Origin: Nageia nagi
Taxonomy: Eukaryota; Pinophyta
Length of the DNA stretch: 64,000 nucleotides
Assembly: GCA_050084985.1 (NCBI GenBank)
Contig: JBITNC010000001.1
Location: forward strand, 151,342,001-151,406,000
Direction: 5' to 3'
Shown: positions 23,396-35,520 of the stretch, in pieces
How positions within the stretch are numbered: position 1 is the stretch's first letter
Layout of the letters: each line of letters opens with the position of its first letter
The notes under the pieces: model-generated
The model's input: only the letters and a program-made list of their open reading frames with translations
Database searches by the model: none
Told to the model about the DNA's origin: nothing
Program-made: the position numbers and the translations under genes

Positions 23396-24430
23396 CAACA
23401 TGTTTGGACTACATTAATTCCTAAACTTGTAGTGGTTATGAGATCAAGCTACCCTTGGAGGCATCCTATTAACTTTGCATGAAGATTTTCCCAATGATTA
23501 ATGAGAGTCTTCAAGGAGATGACCTCCATAGCCATTTTCAATCTTTGAATAGAAACGGGTGCCATGAATGATTATTATCATATTATAGCCATAATAGAAC
23601 TATATTATGTATGTTTTTTATAAAACAACATTATCCCCATATAACCACAGAAGGCAAGTTGCATTTGAATGCTTTACTTCAATTTCTTCAATTTATTATG
23701 GAAAAATTACACTTTACATGGAAGAAATCTTCAACATAAAAATAATGGTTGTTAAAAGTGGTGTAGAGACTATGGATTTGTAGGTTATTGAATTTTAGAG
23801 CTCAATTTGTGATGAAAAGATATCAATTCAAGAAGATTATGGTAAGGAATTTATACCAAATTTTGAGATTTTTCATTTTCATTTTCATTTTATATATCAA
23901 GCATTACATATGCTTTTGCCTTTGCTATTATAGACTTTGAAAAATAGGAAGAAAATTAAGACCAAGATGAGGGAGCTTGGAATATTTTCAATGGTAGGAG
24001 GTACTTACTTAGGGTTAGTTACTAGTATTATTGGATACGATGAAGTTACTCTTGACATGCCATTTATAAAAGAAAATATTTCAAAGCTTGATTGGCATTA
24101 CTTAGGGTTAGTTGTTAGGACTATAAGTAGGGCTTTTGAGTTCTTACATGGGTTCGTAGTTCAAACTCTAATGCCTAACCCTATTGAGTATTATTAGATA
24201 ATTAAGTTAGCCATATGTACTCTTTCTTATGCCATTGGCCATGATTTTTTTAAGTATTTACCAAATATCTATAATTATATTGAAATGAGTTTGCAAAATT
24301 TTGAATAATATCAAGTTTGTGTTATAATTGTAGGTTTCGTAGGGGGTACCTCTCTTGGTTTGGATGAAAAAGGTTTGTAATGCTCAGCCCAAATGAATCA
24401 TTTAATTCTACAAGAGTAATAAATTATCAA
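23396..24430 (+). pseudogene. Importin subunit beta-1 pseudogene, copy B
   Basis: This matches copy A through the FEFL motif at 24147, then goes further. FEFLHG continues to MPNPIEYYQII, then jumps to a block far downstream in the normal protein: AICTLSYAIGHDFFKYLP, IYNYIEMSLQNFE, a stop, YQVCVIIVGFVGG and GLDEKGL before another stop. About 180 residues normally between these blocks are absent, so there is an internal deletion near 24195. Similarity fades by about 24430. It shares its inactivating changes with copy A and is not functional. Confidence rests on six or more collinear motifs specific to plant importin beta. Confidence 0.88.
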
Positions 24431-26890
24431 GCTAAAGGAATGCATAAAAAGTTTTTGATTATTTCATGTTAGAATTATTTGGAGTTATATTTCTTTGAAA
24501 TCACCTTGTTTGAGGTTTCCAATAATTTGGAATAAACCACTTCACCTCTCCTCAAATTGGTATGGAGTAAATATATGATAAATGAGTAAATTAAATTAAG
24601 AGTATAATTAGGGATAAACAAGAACCAATATCACCACCATAACTATTATACAATATACTCTTGATTATCTTTTGTGATAATGTTTGTGAGGTAAGCTATA
24701 TTTTATATCATAGCAATTATTCTAGTACTAATTAAGTATTTGTGTTCTACCCTACACTAAAATATAAGTTACTATGAACTTAGAGATCTTTTTCATTCAA
24801 AATCCTCTAAAATGGAGTGAGAATTCAACACATGATGGTGAACATTTCATCCCATGTAACCAAATAAAATCTATCTTTCAGTACCTTCCCAAGTTAAGAA
24901 TAGGTGAGATGCAATAAAATACCAAAAGTGTAAATATGAAGAAAATGATTAAGAAATTTAATTAATTTCTAAGATGAAAAACTTGTAATAGTACTAGAAA
25001 GGAATTTTTCCTTCACCCTGCATCAAAATGTACCTTAATACGAACTTCATACAAATAATATGATTTACCTTATACAATATGATGTGATCATATTATAATG
25101 TAGAAGTTAAAAATATGTTAGTTATAAATAATCCATGTTCCTTGATGTAATTGACTCCTTCTTTGACTTGGTATTGCAAAATTTAAATCAAATATCTTTC
25201 AAAGACTTCAAGTGTAACATGCACTATATAGGAAGCTATTTGGACTTAGTGCTAAGATCCTTCAGAAATTCAATTCTTCCAAGGTACATAAGCCTTCTAT
25301 ATACCTACTTAAGAGTTTTAAAAATAAATCATTTAACCTTAGATGATGGAAAAAATAATATGCTATGTTAAATGTTTTGATAAGATAATAATATAATATT
25401 ATTGACAAAGATTTAAGACAAGTAGAATATGATATTATTTTACTTCTAGTAATAATTGTAAGCTAATAAGGATTAGAAAGATATAAAATGAATACTTTTT
25501 GATAATTTCATATGAATTAAAATTGTTCTATGTAAAAATAAAAAAAAAATATTGGTTGATACTAACAAATATTGCTAAGTAATAATAGAACTAGATTTTG
25601 CAAGTGTGACATGAATATAATTACAATGGTAAATCTTTGAGTAGTATTTATACATATGATTTTGACTTTAACAAACTATTGATTTTATCAAAAATTATTT
25701 GTTGTGATAAAATTACTACTTGCTCAATTAAAATCATCAAACTGAAAAGTATTAACATAATTTGATTGCAATGTTAGTTGATCATTTGTAATAAATTCAG
25801 GATGAACTATAGTTAATCTCATTTTTACCTATAGTATAATAAGTATCAATCAAGTTTGCACATGAATCTATACATATGATAAGTCTAATTATAATATAAT
25901 ATCATCCATGTTACTAGTTGAAGAATTTGAGATACCATGATAAGCAAAAGAAGTATCATGGTCAAATTTGAAGTAGTCGCAGTCAAACAATGAGTAAGTT
26001 GTAGTGAAACAAAGTTGTTATACAAAAGAATGGAGTTATCATAATCATGAATAATGCAAAAGTTAGATTGTCACACTTTGTGGCTGATGATGTCAGTAGG
26101 ATCTTTACTATGATGCGGGAAAGGTAAAAGGATGAATACTATACTTTAGAGTTGATTACATCAACAAGTAGATTGCCACAATGTGGTGTTGGAAAGAAGA
26201 TAAGCTGGTAATGACATACTTTTGCATGGATGACATTAGCATAAATGTTACCATAGTTTGACATAGGGAAAAATGCTAAATATCATAATTTCCAAGAAAT
26301 GATGTCAATAAGTATTTTCTTGAACTACAAATAGGAAGAAAAGTGGTACTATCACACGTTTGGAGAGATGCTATCAACAACAATATTTTTGGAGCACAAC
26401 AAAATAAGAAATGCACTAAGTAATAAATCTCATCCTCCTTGATTAATTTTTTGATTATTTTATTATGATACTAACATATTTTTTGAAGATGTGTTAGTTC
26501 TTTTTTTAAATGATGCAATTTTTTTACTAACCCTCTATTTTTTAGTTGCAATCTTTATTGCTTAGCATATTGCTAATTTTGTTTTTAAATGATTAGTACA
26601 AAAAAATTGCATTTTTTTGTGAAATTAATTTGGTTTTGTCAATAATACTCTATATTTTGAAAAATAAATAAAAATTTATTATTATAGAGTATTTGTTAAT
26701 TAAACCCTTCACTTGCTATAATGGGTTTACATTTCTTTATCAAAATATTTTGTACATTTCTTTGGGAAACATTTTTTTCCATGTCTGTTTGGGTGACTAT
26801 ATTGGTTGGTGATTGTTTTTCAAAACCTATCGATTATATTGAGAGTGAGGTAGATGGAATGATAGTGTAAAAGGGGTCCTTATGGCCCTC
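24431..26890. other. Unrecognised AT-rich sequence
   Basis: No gene is recognised. A 78-codon frame at 25135-25371 (Leu/Ile/Phe-rich) has no family I know and no supporting context. At about 26070-26400 short phrases such as GATGATGTCA.TA and TTGCCACAATGTGG-like strings recur loosely and may be remains of a degenerate tandem repeat. Confidence 0.45.
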
Positions 26891-27340
26891 ACATCATTTT
26901 TTTCCTTGCATTGTATGTGACCCCTCCCCCACCATCCACTCGTAGCTTGTGATCAACCATGATGATGTACTCTGATCCCTCCTTTGTGGCCCCTCCATAA
27001 CCATCCCGCCTTCATGGCCCCTCCATGGCCATCCCTCCTCTGTAGCCCCTCTCATGATGGTAGCAATGGAGATGAATGTTTGGCCACTATTTGTTGCCCT
27101 ACATCCGATCGTCCTCCACATCCTCTATCACCCTGTGTGACCTCTACCACCTATCATGGCCTTTGTTCTCCATGCTACGCCCTTCGTCTTCCCTGCAACC
27201 TCTTCTACTCCATCATGTATCCACCCAACCCACTCATAGACCTGCATTTATTTTTGAAAAAAAGCTCTTGCCTTTTTTTTACATTTTTTACCATTCATAA
27301 GCTCTTTCTAAGTGATTGTTCTTCCCTTAAATGTCCTTGA
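26890..27340. other. GC-richer patch with CCCCTCC repeats
   Basis: Clearly less AT-rich than its surroundings. About 26975-27058 contains three imperfect 27-28 bp units built on TGGCCCCTCCATGGCCATCC. Frames of 74-118 codons exist on both strands, as expected from stop-poor repetitive C-rich sequence. No protein motif is recognised, so no gene is called. Confidence 0.5.
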
Positions 27341-28818
27341 GGTGGGTGGTCGTATTTATTGTTTGATCCTTTTTTTGCACTTGTCATTTAAAATTAGAGT
27401 GTGAAGAAAGTAAGCATGCCTTTTTCAGTACACTCCAACTTCAAACATTAAATTCTTATTATCATTTCTCTTCCATAGTCATCATTCCTTGCATTTTAGA
27501 AAAAAAAGGGGGGGCTAATCTTTTTGGCAAAAATATCTTAAGGTTAATTTTTAGCATATCCTAATCAATTTAAAATATTTTTTAACTAAGATATTTGTGC
27601 AAAATACCTTCAATACTACTTAGGTAATTATTTTGAAATAATTTTTACCTAAGTATTTAAGAGAGCATCTTACTTTGAAAAATTTTCAAGTACAAGGAGG
27701 AGGAAGTAATTTCTAGGAATTTTCTTTTTACTTAAAATTTTTAGATCTTTATAAACAAATAATGCTTGATTTTTTTAGCATTTATACATTTCCATAAGTT
27801 GACATATGGATATGATGAATGTTTATTACTTAATTTTTAAAATTAATGTTACATGCTTAAAACTTAAATTTTTTAAGTTAATAATGCATGCTTAGGAATT
27901 AATTTTTTAAGATGTATGCTTATGACTTAAAAAGATGCACATTGAGTATTTATTCTTTATGCAAAGTTAACTTATGCAAATTTATGAAATTAATGCATGC
28001 TTATGCTTAAGTATTTATCCTTTTTTTTCTTGCAAATTTAACTTGTGCAAATTATGGACCTATGTAAAGATGTTCTTTAGGGGTTAGTAAACAAAACCCA
28101 TTGGAATCTTAATGTTCTAAGTTATGAATGGATGATGTTTAATTTTATGCACTTTACTTCATGTTTAGCATTTTTTGCTTTATGCAAAATCGTAAACATT
28201 GAAATGAGCAACCCCCTAAAATTAACACATCCGTACGTACATTCTGCAATATGACTTGTTTAGGGAGCCATGAGGTGAGGATAGGTGGACTGGAGCCTTT
28301 AAGTTTGATGATCTAAATGGTGAAAAGTTCGTACTTCTCAATTGCCCCTAAGTCCAATAGGTGGATAGGCATGTGTGTAGTGATACCATATGTATGCACG
28401 TCTATTTAGGGATTATCCTAATAACCTAAGAGAACAACTTAAAACCTAATCAAGATTAATAATTTGGTCGATCCAATAAACATCATAACCTTGAAAAATA
28501 GTAGGTACTTCTCTTTGTGAGAAAGTATAATACTAACCAAGGTGAATTGGTAGTAATTGGGCTGCTCTTGTATGGGCATCCAGTGAAGGCCTAATTTTAG
28601 ATAAAAAAAAATAAGCCTCAATAATGTCACTTTACATCTATAGTTCTTGGTGATAATAGAAGTATTTGGGTACATAGGATGTATATTTGAGTTGTAAAAT
28701 ATTTGTACTTGTGAATCAAATCAAGCATGTCTTTATTAATTAAATGTAATATGTAAAACTTAACATATAATGTTGTTTATTGAACCACATGCTTATTATT
28801 TTTCACATTCTTGTGTAG
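27341..28818. other. AT-rich sequence 5' of element C1
   Basis: No LTR or primer binding site for C1 could be found here. About 27850-28050 is low-complexity with recurring AATGCATGCTTA-like strings. The transition into C1 is abrupt, close to the gag start codon. Confidence 0.45.
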
Positions 28819-29770
28819 TAAATGGAAGAGTCCTTTTTACCCAAACACATTCTTAATGGTTCCAACTTTGGAATTTGAGAACCTCGAATGAGAGCTGAGT
28901 TATAGGCAAGGAAGCTTTGGCAAATAGTGAATGAGAACCTTGTACCTCCTACAGATGAGAAGGCACTAGAGGCTTACAACATAAAGAATGAGTTGGAAAC
29001 CTCCATGATCTTTCATGTAATTTTAGATGATGTGCTCCTGATGATTTCCTCTTCAACCTTGACAAAGGAAGCTTTAGATAAACTTAAGCAAATCTACCTT
29101 GGTTCAAAGTTTTCAAGAAGGTTTACCATTCTCCAAAAGTTGATTCAATCTCATTAAGGGGAAGATGAAAATGTTGCTATCTACTTGAACAAAGTCATTG
29201 ACCTAAGGACCTAACTTGTTGCTTATGGGTGCAATTGGATCAATGATGAGTTCATGGTCTTCATAATTTTCTAAAGCCTTTCTTCAAAGTTTCATAACTT
29301 TGTGATGGTTATGGAAACAAGGCTTGATTAAGAAGAAGAATTCTTTTCCCTTGAGAACTTTTCTAGGCTCCTTTTGAAGCATGAGAAAACCCTTAACAAA
29401 AAGGTTTTGATTTCTTCTCTTAAGGATAATAATGTTTCTCTTAGAGCAACCAAAACTCTTTTAAAAAAAAGTTCAACCATCAAAAGAAATCTTATCCTTC
29501 TTCCTCCAAAAGGTTTGAGAAAAGAGGTAATGGCAACAACAACAGTAGAAACAATGGTGATAACAACAAGAATAGGAACAACAACAATAGCAAGAATAAT
29601 GGTAATAACAACCACTTCAAGCAAAGAGAAAGAAAAGGCAAAATAAATAATCCATATCCTAAGGAAAATTTTGATGGTAATTGTAACTATTGTGGCATCC
29701 AAGATCATAAAGAAATTTATTGCTACAAAAAGAAAAGAAAGGAAAAGAACAAAGGTAATGGAAATGTAAA
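28819..29770 (+). pseudogene. C1 gag
   Basis: The frame starts MEESFLPKHILNGSNFGI, like MEDSFSSKHILDGSNYGIW of C2. It passes through LETSMIFHVILDDVLLM and TKEALDKLKQIYLGSKF, and ends at an intact CX2CX4HX4C knuckle (CNYCGIQDHKEIYC, about 29680-29725) that would bind packaged RNA. At least four stops and frame changes lie between, so no full capsid protein can be made. Confidence 0.85.
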
Positions 29771-29825
29771 GAATTTTTTAAAAAATAAGAATATTCAAGA
29801 TAATTTTGCTACGATTCTCTACTCC

Positions 29826-30057
29826 ATGTCTCGTATTTTTTCATCTAATTGGGTTGTTGACTTTGGATGCACTAATCACCTATGTTTTGAAAGAGAAAAA
29901 TTTGAGAACTTTCACAAGTATAGAAAAGATTCAATTATGATAGATGATAACTCTATTCTTAAATTCGAAGGAATTGGGATTGTGTTGATTCATGGGAAGG
30001 TTATTGATAATGTGCTCTATATTTCTAAGCTTGGGATGAACCTTCTCTCTTTGATCT
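29826..30057 (+). pseudogene. C1 protease region with DFG in place of DSG
   Basis: The frame contains WVVDFGCTNHLCF followed by DDNSILKFEGIGIVLI and VLYISKLGMNLLSL, the usual layout of a copia aspartic protease. Copia proteases normally carry Asp-Ser/Thr-Gly; here it is Asp-Phe-Gly. C2 has the same change. A stop follows at 30057. Confidence 0.8.
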
Positions 30058-31172
30058 AAGTTGCTAGGAAAGGGTACTTATTTGAGTTCAACTCTCAATA
30101 TTGGTGCATGAAGAATGGACTTGCCACTTTGGTTAAAGGATCAATGAAAAATGATCTCTACATTATGGATCAAGTTCCATCAAAGATGTGTCTTGCTATA
30201 AGTGTATGTTCTAGAGGCAATCTATGGCATCAACATTTAAGGCACCTTAACCACAAGAGTATTCAAGCCATGAAATACCAAGAACTTATGGAAAGTTTTC
30301 CTTTTATTTCACCTACAATTGGTCTATGTGATAAGTGCATGATTGGCAAGATGCATAAGCAAAAGTTTGAAAAAGATAAGGCAAAAAGAGCATCTCAACC
30401 TTTTTTACTTGTGCATTTAGATTTGATGGGTCCGTTTCAGACTAAGTTGCTTGAAGGAGCATCTTACATCTTGAACTTCATTGATGAATTTAGTAGAGTG
30501 ACCTTTGGGTATCTATTTGAGCACAAGGATCAAACCTTTGAGAGTTTTAAGGTTTTTAAGGCCTTTGTTGAGAATCAAACTAACCTTAAAATCAAGATGT
30601 TGAGATCAATTAATAGGAGAGAATATAACAACAATGAGTTCAATGACTATTATGTTAAGTATGGAATCAAGACTCAATTTACGATTTCTTACACTCCTCA
30701 ATAGAATGATGTTGTTGAAAGAAAAAATAAAATAATTATGGAAATGGCTAGATGCATGCTAGGTACTTTTCCTAGTTTCTTTTGGGGTGAAGCTGTGAGC
30801 ACTACTATTTACACCTTGAATAGGTGTCCTACAAAATTCGTTCAAGGTAAAACTCCTTTTCAGGCATGGTTAGGAATAAAACCTAATATTTCTCACCTTA
30901 GGGTGTTTGGTTGTGAAGTATTCTCCTACATTATTTTTGATAAAAGGAAAAAGTTCGATAAAAGAGCTAAAAAATGCACCTTTATGGGTTATGATAGTCA
31001 GCATAGAGGCTACAAGCTCTACTCTCCATCCTATAAAGCTATGTTTATTTCAAGAGATGTAAAGTTCAATGAACTTTCTAAAGAATCTGCTTCTAATAAG
31101 GATGTTGATAATCCAGAGGACTCTTCAGTTGCACCTAGCTGGTTAGATATTGATCTAGATAAGTCACCTTAG
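30058..31172 (+). pseudogene. C1 integrase
   Basis: The HHCC zinc-binding region is visible (LWHQHLRHLNH, then CDKCMIGKMH at about 30330). The catalytic core begins LVHLDLMGPF with FIDEFSRV. The second catalytic Asp, normally in an SDN motif, reads Ile (RSINRREY), so the DDE triad is incomplete. An in-frame TAG lies just before NDVVERKN, which keeps the Glu. The C-terminal part (PTKFVQGKTPFQAWLG, HLRVFGCEVF) is intact from 30738 to 31172. Confidence 0.88.
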
Positions 31173-31265
31173 GAATAAAATACTCCAATACAAAGGGTAA
31201 CAAGGAGCATGACCTTGAACAAATCTTTTTTTGCCAAGATTAACAACAAGCATGAGCCCTCAACC

Positions 31266-32790
31266 TTCAAAAAAGCTTCTAAGCATGAGTGCTAGATGGA
31301 ATCCATGAAAGTGGAATATGAGATGCTTATGAAAAATGAAACTTGGAACTTCATTCCTTATCCAAGTGAGAAAAATGTGATTGGTAATAAATGGATCTAC
31401 AAAGTCAAGTTCAATTTAGTTGGAGATATTGAGAAATACAAGGTAAGGTTAGTAACTAAAGGTTTTGCTTATAAATATGATGTAGATTATGAGAAAACCT
31501 TTGATCCCATGGTAAAGATGCCTAGTGTAAGAATTATTCCTACTCTTTTTACAGCTCAAGGATGAAAAGTTTTTCAACTTGACATCAAGAGTGCATTTAT
31601 CAATGGTGACTTATATGTGGAAATCTTCATGAATCAACCAGAAGGGTTCATTATGGAAGGCAAAGAGTCCTTTGTGTGTAAGCTAAAGAAGTCATTATAT
31701 GGACTTAAGCAAGCACCTAGAGCTTGGTATAGGAAGATTTCATGGTATTTTGTAGATATTAGTTTCTTTGAATATTTTTTTGACTCCGATCTATATACGC
31801 TCAATCAAGGAAAAGACATGGTATTGATTCTCCTTTATGTGTATGATCTTTTGATAACTAGGAACAATGAAGAAATCATTCAAGATTGCATATCCAAACT
31901 TAAGTGAACATTTGAAATGATTGATCTTGGTCTCTTGCACTACTATCTTGGAATGTAAGTGTATCAATACAAGGATTGCACTTATCTTAGTCAATCTAAG
32001 TATATATCAAACATCTTGAAAAAGTCTGGAATTGAGGTATGTAGATATGTTGCAATCCCAATCTCTTTTAGTATCACTATTTCTTTGAGCTCTAAATCTT
32101 AGTTGGCTAATGCTACAGCTTATAAGCAATTAATTGGTAGTCTTTTATATTTGACTATATCCATGGTAGATATTACCTTTGCAGTGAATCTGATGGCATG
32201 ATTCATGCAGAAACCATATGTTGAGCATCTTAATGCTATTAAGTAAATCTTAAGGTATGTTACAAAGACTAAGGATCTTGCTCTCAAGTATTCTAAGTTA
32301 CCTTTATTTGTTCTCTTTGGATTCTTAGATTTTGACTATGGGGGAGATAGAGATGACAAGAAATCAACCTCTATGTATGTGTTTAGCATTGGTTCAAGTG
32401 CTATCTATTAGGCTTCCAAGAAGCAACCTATTATTTCTCTTTCTATCATAGAAGTAGAATATTGTGCCAAGTCTGTTATAGCCTAGGAAGCTATTTAGCT
32501 AAGGCATATTTTTAAAGAAATTAGTAATGAGCAAGCTGACTCATCTTTGATTTATTTAAATAATTAGTTGGTTATTTCTTTGGCTAAGAATTTTATGTTC
32601 CATTAGAGAATAAAAAATGTGGAAATCTAGGCACATTTCATCAGGAAGAAGGTTCTTGATGGCATCATACACCTAGAGTATTATCCATTCACCTTGAACT
32701 CTGCTAATTTGTTCACCAAGCCCCTCTTGGAAGCTCAATTCTGTAAGCTTAGGGATGCTATCAGGTTGGTGAAGTTTCCTTTAAGGGGGA
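31266..32790 (+). pseudogene. C1 reverse transcriptase and RNase H
   Basis: RT landmarks are NKWIYKVKFN, YEKTFDPMVKM, VFQLDIKSAFINGDL and KLKKSLYGLKQAPRAWY. The catalytic loop reads YVYD instead of YVDD, removing one metal-binding Asp. From about 31905 onward stops become frequent, many at positions where C3 has Gln or Trp (for example the SAISWASKK and ATQEAIWLR blocks of C3). The end LFTKPLLEAQF is still readable. Confidence 0.88.
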
Positions 32791-33504
32791 GTGAAATTTG
32801 AATTCTTATGTTGAATTCATGTTTATGATAACAACTTCACCTTTAGGAGGATTTTGTGCTGTATAGTGTTGATTTTATTGTACACCTTCATGGTAAATTC
32901 ACTCTACATGAGGAAATTGTACAAATTTTTAAAGCAAAAATATTAACCAATCTAACACTATTCAGTTATCCATGTGTGAAGAACTCTTATGTGTCTTTTG
33001 GCACTATTTAGTTAACCATATGTGAGGAACTCGTATGTGCATGCTCTATTTTGTAATGATAATCAACACTTATTTTATATACAATAGGTGACTATGAGTT
33101 TTGGCTTGGCATCTTTGTGATGACTTATAGTACATCATTAATCAGTTCATGATGGAATTCATGTGATTCATCTATCCTTGTTGATATGAATATGTTACAT
33201 CTAATTGATCTTGTTATTTGAGCTGCTTATGACTTGCAAGTTCCTTTGAGATCATAGGTTACTTACTTTGGGTATGCAAGCTCTTAGAGACTCTTCATGA
33301 ATTCCAATTGGATGAATACTTCATGTACATTGAAATCAATTGTGGTTAATGATTATATTTGGTAAAGTAGTGAGTCTCAAAATAGATTTTGCTTACTTCA
33401 TATATATGTAAAAAGCTCTCATCTCCAGTTGTATCTATTTGGAGGAGAACTCTCTTACTTTCTCTTATTCTTCTCTCTTATTCGCTCTATCCCAATATTG
33501 CATT

Positions 33505-33513
33505 AAGGGGGAG
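33505..33513 (+). promoter_or_regulatory. C1 polypurine tract
   Basis: AAGGGGGAG lies immediately before the 3' LTR, the position where plus-strand DNA synthesis is primed in LTR elements. The same string precedes the C2 3' LTR. Confidence 0.85.
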
Positions 33514-33985
33514 TGTTGGAATCTATAATACATTATTGTAAAGGTTTGTATATCTTTTATGAAAGTTCACTAATACTTAAGGGTATCATTTGATACCTTA
33601 AGTATTTAAGTGATTATGATAATGTAACTTGTCCTACACTCCATGTCATGAGCATGCCCCTTAGGTAAAAGGATGTGTATGTCATGCTTTTGTACATTGG
33701 GTAAAAGGGTGATCTATAGAGGGATTTTGGCTTATAATTAGAAGGCTCCCTCTTTGGATCACATACCAATTTGTAGAGTAAAGTTATGCTATATGATAGT
33801 GCTTAGGAGTTGAGATTAGGAGGATTGTAAGAGAGTTGTATTTGTGATTGAAGTAAAGATTTAGTTAATGAATGTACTCCTAGTTGGAAGAACCACTTAC
33901 ATATTGTGTTACATTGTGATTTTAATAGTTGTGTCTATGATCTTTCATGTGATATTGGGAGTTTAGAGTTGTTCATGTTTTATCA
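33514..33985 (+). mobile_element. C1 3' LTR
   Basis: Begins TGTTGGAATC and aligns along its length with the 466-bp solo LTRs, including the CACTAATACTTAAGGGTATCA block and the CTCCATGTCATGAGCATGCC block. The TATA box has decayed to TATAATTAGA. The right end is blurred; similarity fades at about 33950-33990. Confidence 0.82.
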
Positions 33986-35150
33986 ATTCTCTCAGATTTC
34001 ACCTTCCCAATCTACATCATCCTCTACCTCATCATCTTCTAGCTCTTATATAGTCTCAAATTCCTTCTTATTAGATTCAAAATTCATAAATTAAGATTCA
34101 TCATGATCACCTTTTGATTCATTACTTTTGTCTTCATCAGAATCAATTTCATTTTCTTGAGAGATAAGGCTTTTCTTCTTATTGTTGGCTTTTCTAAAGT
34201 TCTTATTACTATTCTTATAATTTTCACTTCTAGATTTAATTACATAATCATCATTATCATTCCTATATTTTTAAGAATATTTGCTTAAAAAGTGACCAAT
34301 GCCTCCATAACTAAAGCATTTAAAATGGAGCTTACCTTTCTATTTACATTAACCCCTCTTGATATTTTTAACAAAGTTTGATTCTTCAATGTCTGATGGA
34401 TCATTTTCATTCAACTATTATTTGGATTTGGATCTCTTAAAAACTTTGAAAACAACTTCATTATCACTAGATTTAGCCTTGCAACATTTCATAAGCAATA
34501 AATGATCCATGCATTTCATCCCAAGATAAGGGATTCAAATCCTTTGTCTCTTCAATAGTTGATACTTTGGCATCAAATCTAGGTGGCAATGATCTCAAAA
34601 TATTCTTGACAATCACTTTATCCTCAATATTCTCTCTTGATACTCTAATGGAGTTAAAATTTCATTAAATCTAAGCATATAGAATATGATCTCCTCTTCA
34701 TCATTCATCTTCAACCCTTTAAACTGATATCTAAAGATTTACTACTTAGCCTCCTTTATTATATCATCACCTTCATGTATGCTTTGCAATTTATCCCATA
34801 TTTATTTGGTAAATTTACATCCCATAATCATTAATATATAATTATCAAATAGTCCACACATAATTACATTCATTGCTTTAAAATCATTTCCATAGAGTTT
34901 CTTACCAGCTACAAAAGTTGGAGGAGTATAAGGAATTGTATATCCTGATTCTATAGCTTCCCATATTTCAAATCCTAAGACATAAAGATATGTTTGTATT
35001 ATAAGCCTATAGAAAGCATTATTAGTTCCATAAAATAAATATTATTTATTAAACACAAAACCTCCTCCAATCATCATAATGTCACTCCTTAGATCACCCT
35101 TAATTGATTGGAACTTATAAAGGAACTTGAATTTGATACCAATTGCTAAT
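33986..35150 (-). pseudogene. Antisense Ty1-copia gag remnant
   Basis: Read on the minus strand from about 35130, frames give YLYVLGFEIWEAIESGYTIP, then KAMNVIMCGLFDNY, IWDKLQSIHEGDD, VKNILRSLPPRFDAKVSTIEE and LNPLSWDEMHGSFIAYEM. This is the full order of a plant copia gag (DUF4219/UBN2 type). A knuckle follows at about 34277-34318 with Tyr in place of the second and last Cys. A degenerate primer binding site (TTGGTATCAAAT, minus strand, about 35131-35143) lies upstream. It belongs to a different copia lineage from C1, next to whose 3' LTR it sits. Confidence 0.8.
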
Positions 35151-35520
35151 CTTATAATGACACTATAAGGGGGGGATGAATCAATGTTATAATTTAAAAT
35201 TCAAATATTCAACACTTAAAGCTAATATAGTGAAAATATGAAATCAAATAAAGAAAACACACCAAGAGAGCATCACACAACACATTATGTAACAAGATTC
35301 ATCAATGTGATTGAATCCTCAAAAAAGACTACTTAGATCATGGTCCAAATCTAGCCATTGCAAAGCACCAAATTTACAATCAATTTACCAACACCCAATG
35401 GAAGGAGTACCAACCCCATATTTATTAGGTACAACTGATAGTAGCACCAACCCCTAAGTTTTGCATTACCCATTGCAAGAAGCACCAACCCCTCTTACCA
35501 AGCACCAACTTGAAAAAATA
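35151..35520 (-). mobile_element. Possible LTR of the antisense copia remnant
   Basis: The sequence right of the antisense primer binding site starts with a G-run (AAGGGGGGGATGAATCAAT on the plus strand) like LTR edges of some plant copia elements. It carries ACCAACCCC strings near 35409, 35446 and 35485 plus a shorter relative near 35503. No matching second LTR was found, so this rests on position alone. Confidence 0.35.

Larger units (their letters stand above)
15867..24147. repeat. Segmental duplication, copy B (8.3 kb)
   Basis: Direct copy of 4174-12461 with the same order of solo LTR, copia gag, hAT remnant, tandem dimers and importin-beta pseudogene. Copy B has the intact target site of the C3 insertion, and its importin-beta similarity continues past the point where copy A is cut. 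Private differences include an extra stop in the hAT remnant, a three-unit 19-bp array and a collapsed TA repeat. Confidence 0.95.
28819..33985 (+). mobile_element. Ty1-copia element C1, 5'-truncated, with 3' LTR
   Basis: Domains in copia order are gag, protease, integrase, reverse transcriptase, RNase H, 3' untranslated region, polypurine tract and 3' LTR. All reading frames are broken by stops and frameshifts. The 5' LTR and primer binding site are absent. It is homologous to C2 and C3 along pol, but its LTR belongs to the TGTTGGAAT subtype shared with the two solo LTRs rather than the TGTTAGAAT subtype of C2 and C3. Confidence 0.9.

Noticed and set aside
26894-27340. Overlapping frames of 74-118 codons on both strands
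   Set aside because: Caused by a stop-poor C-rich repeat; no protein family recognised and no codon pattern favouring one strand.
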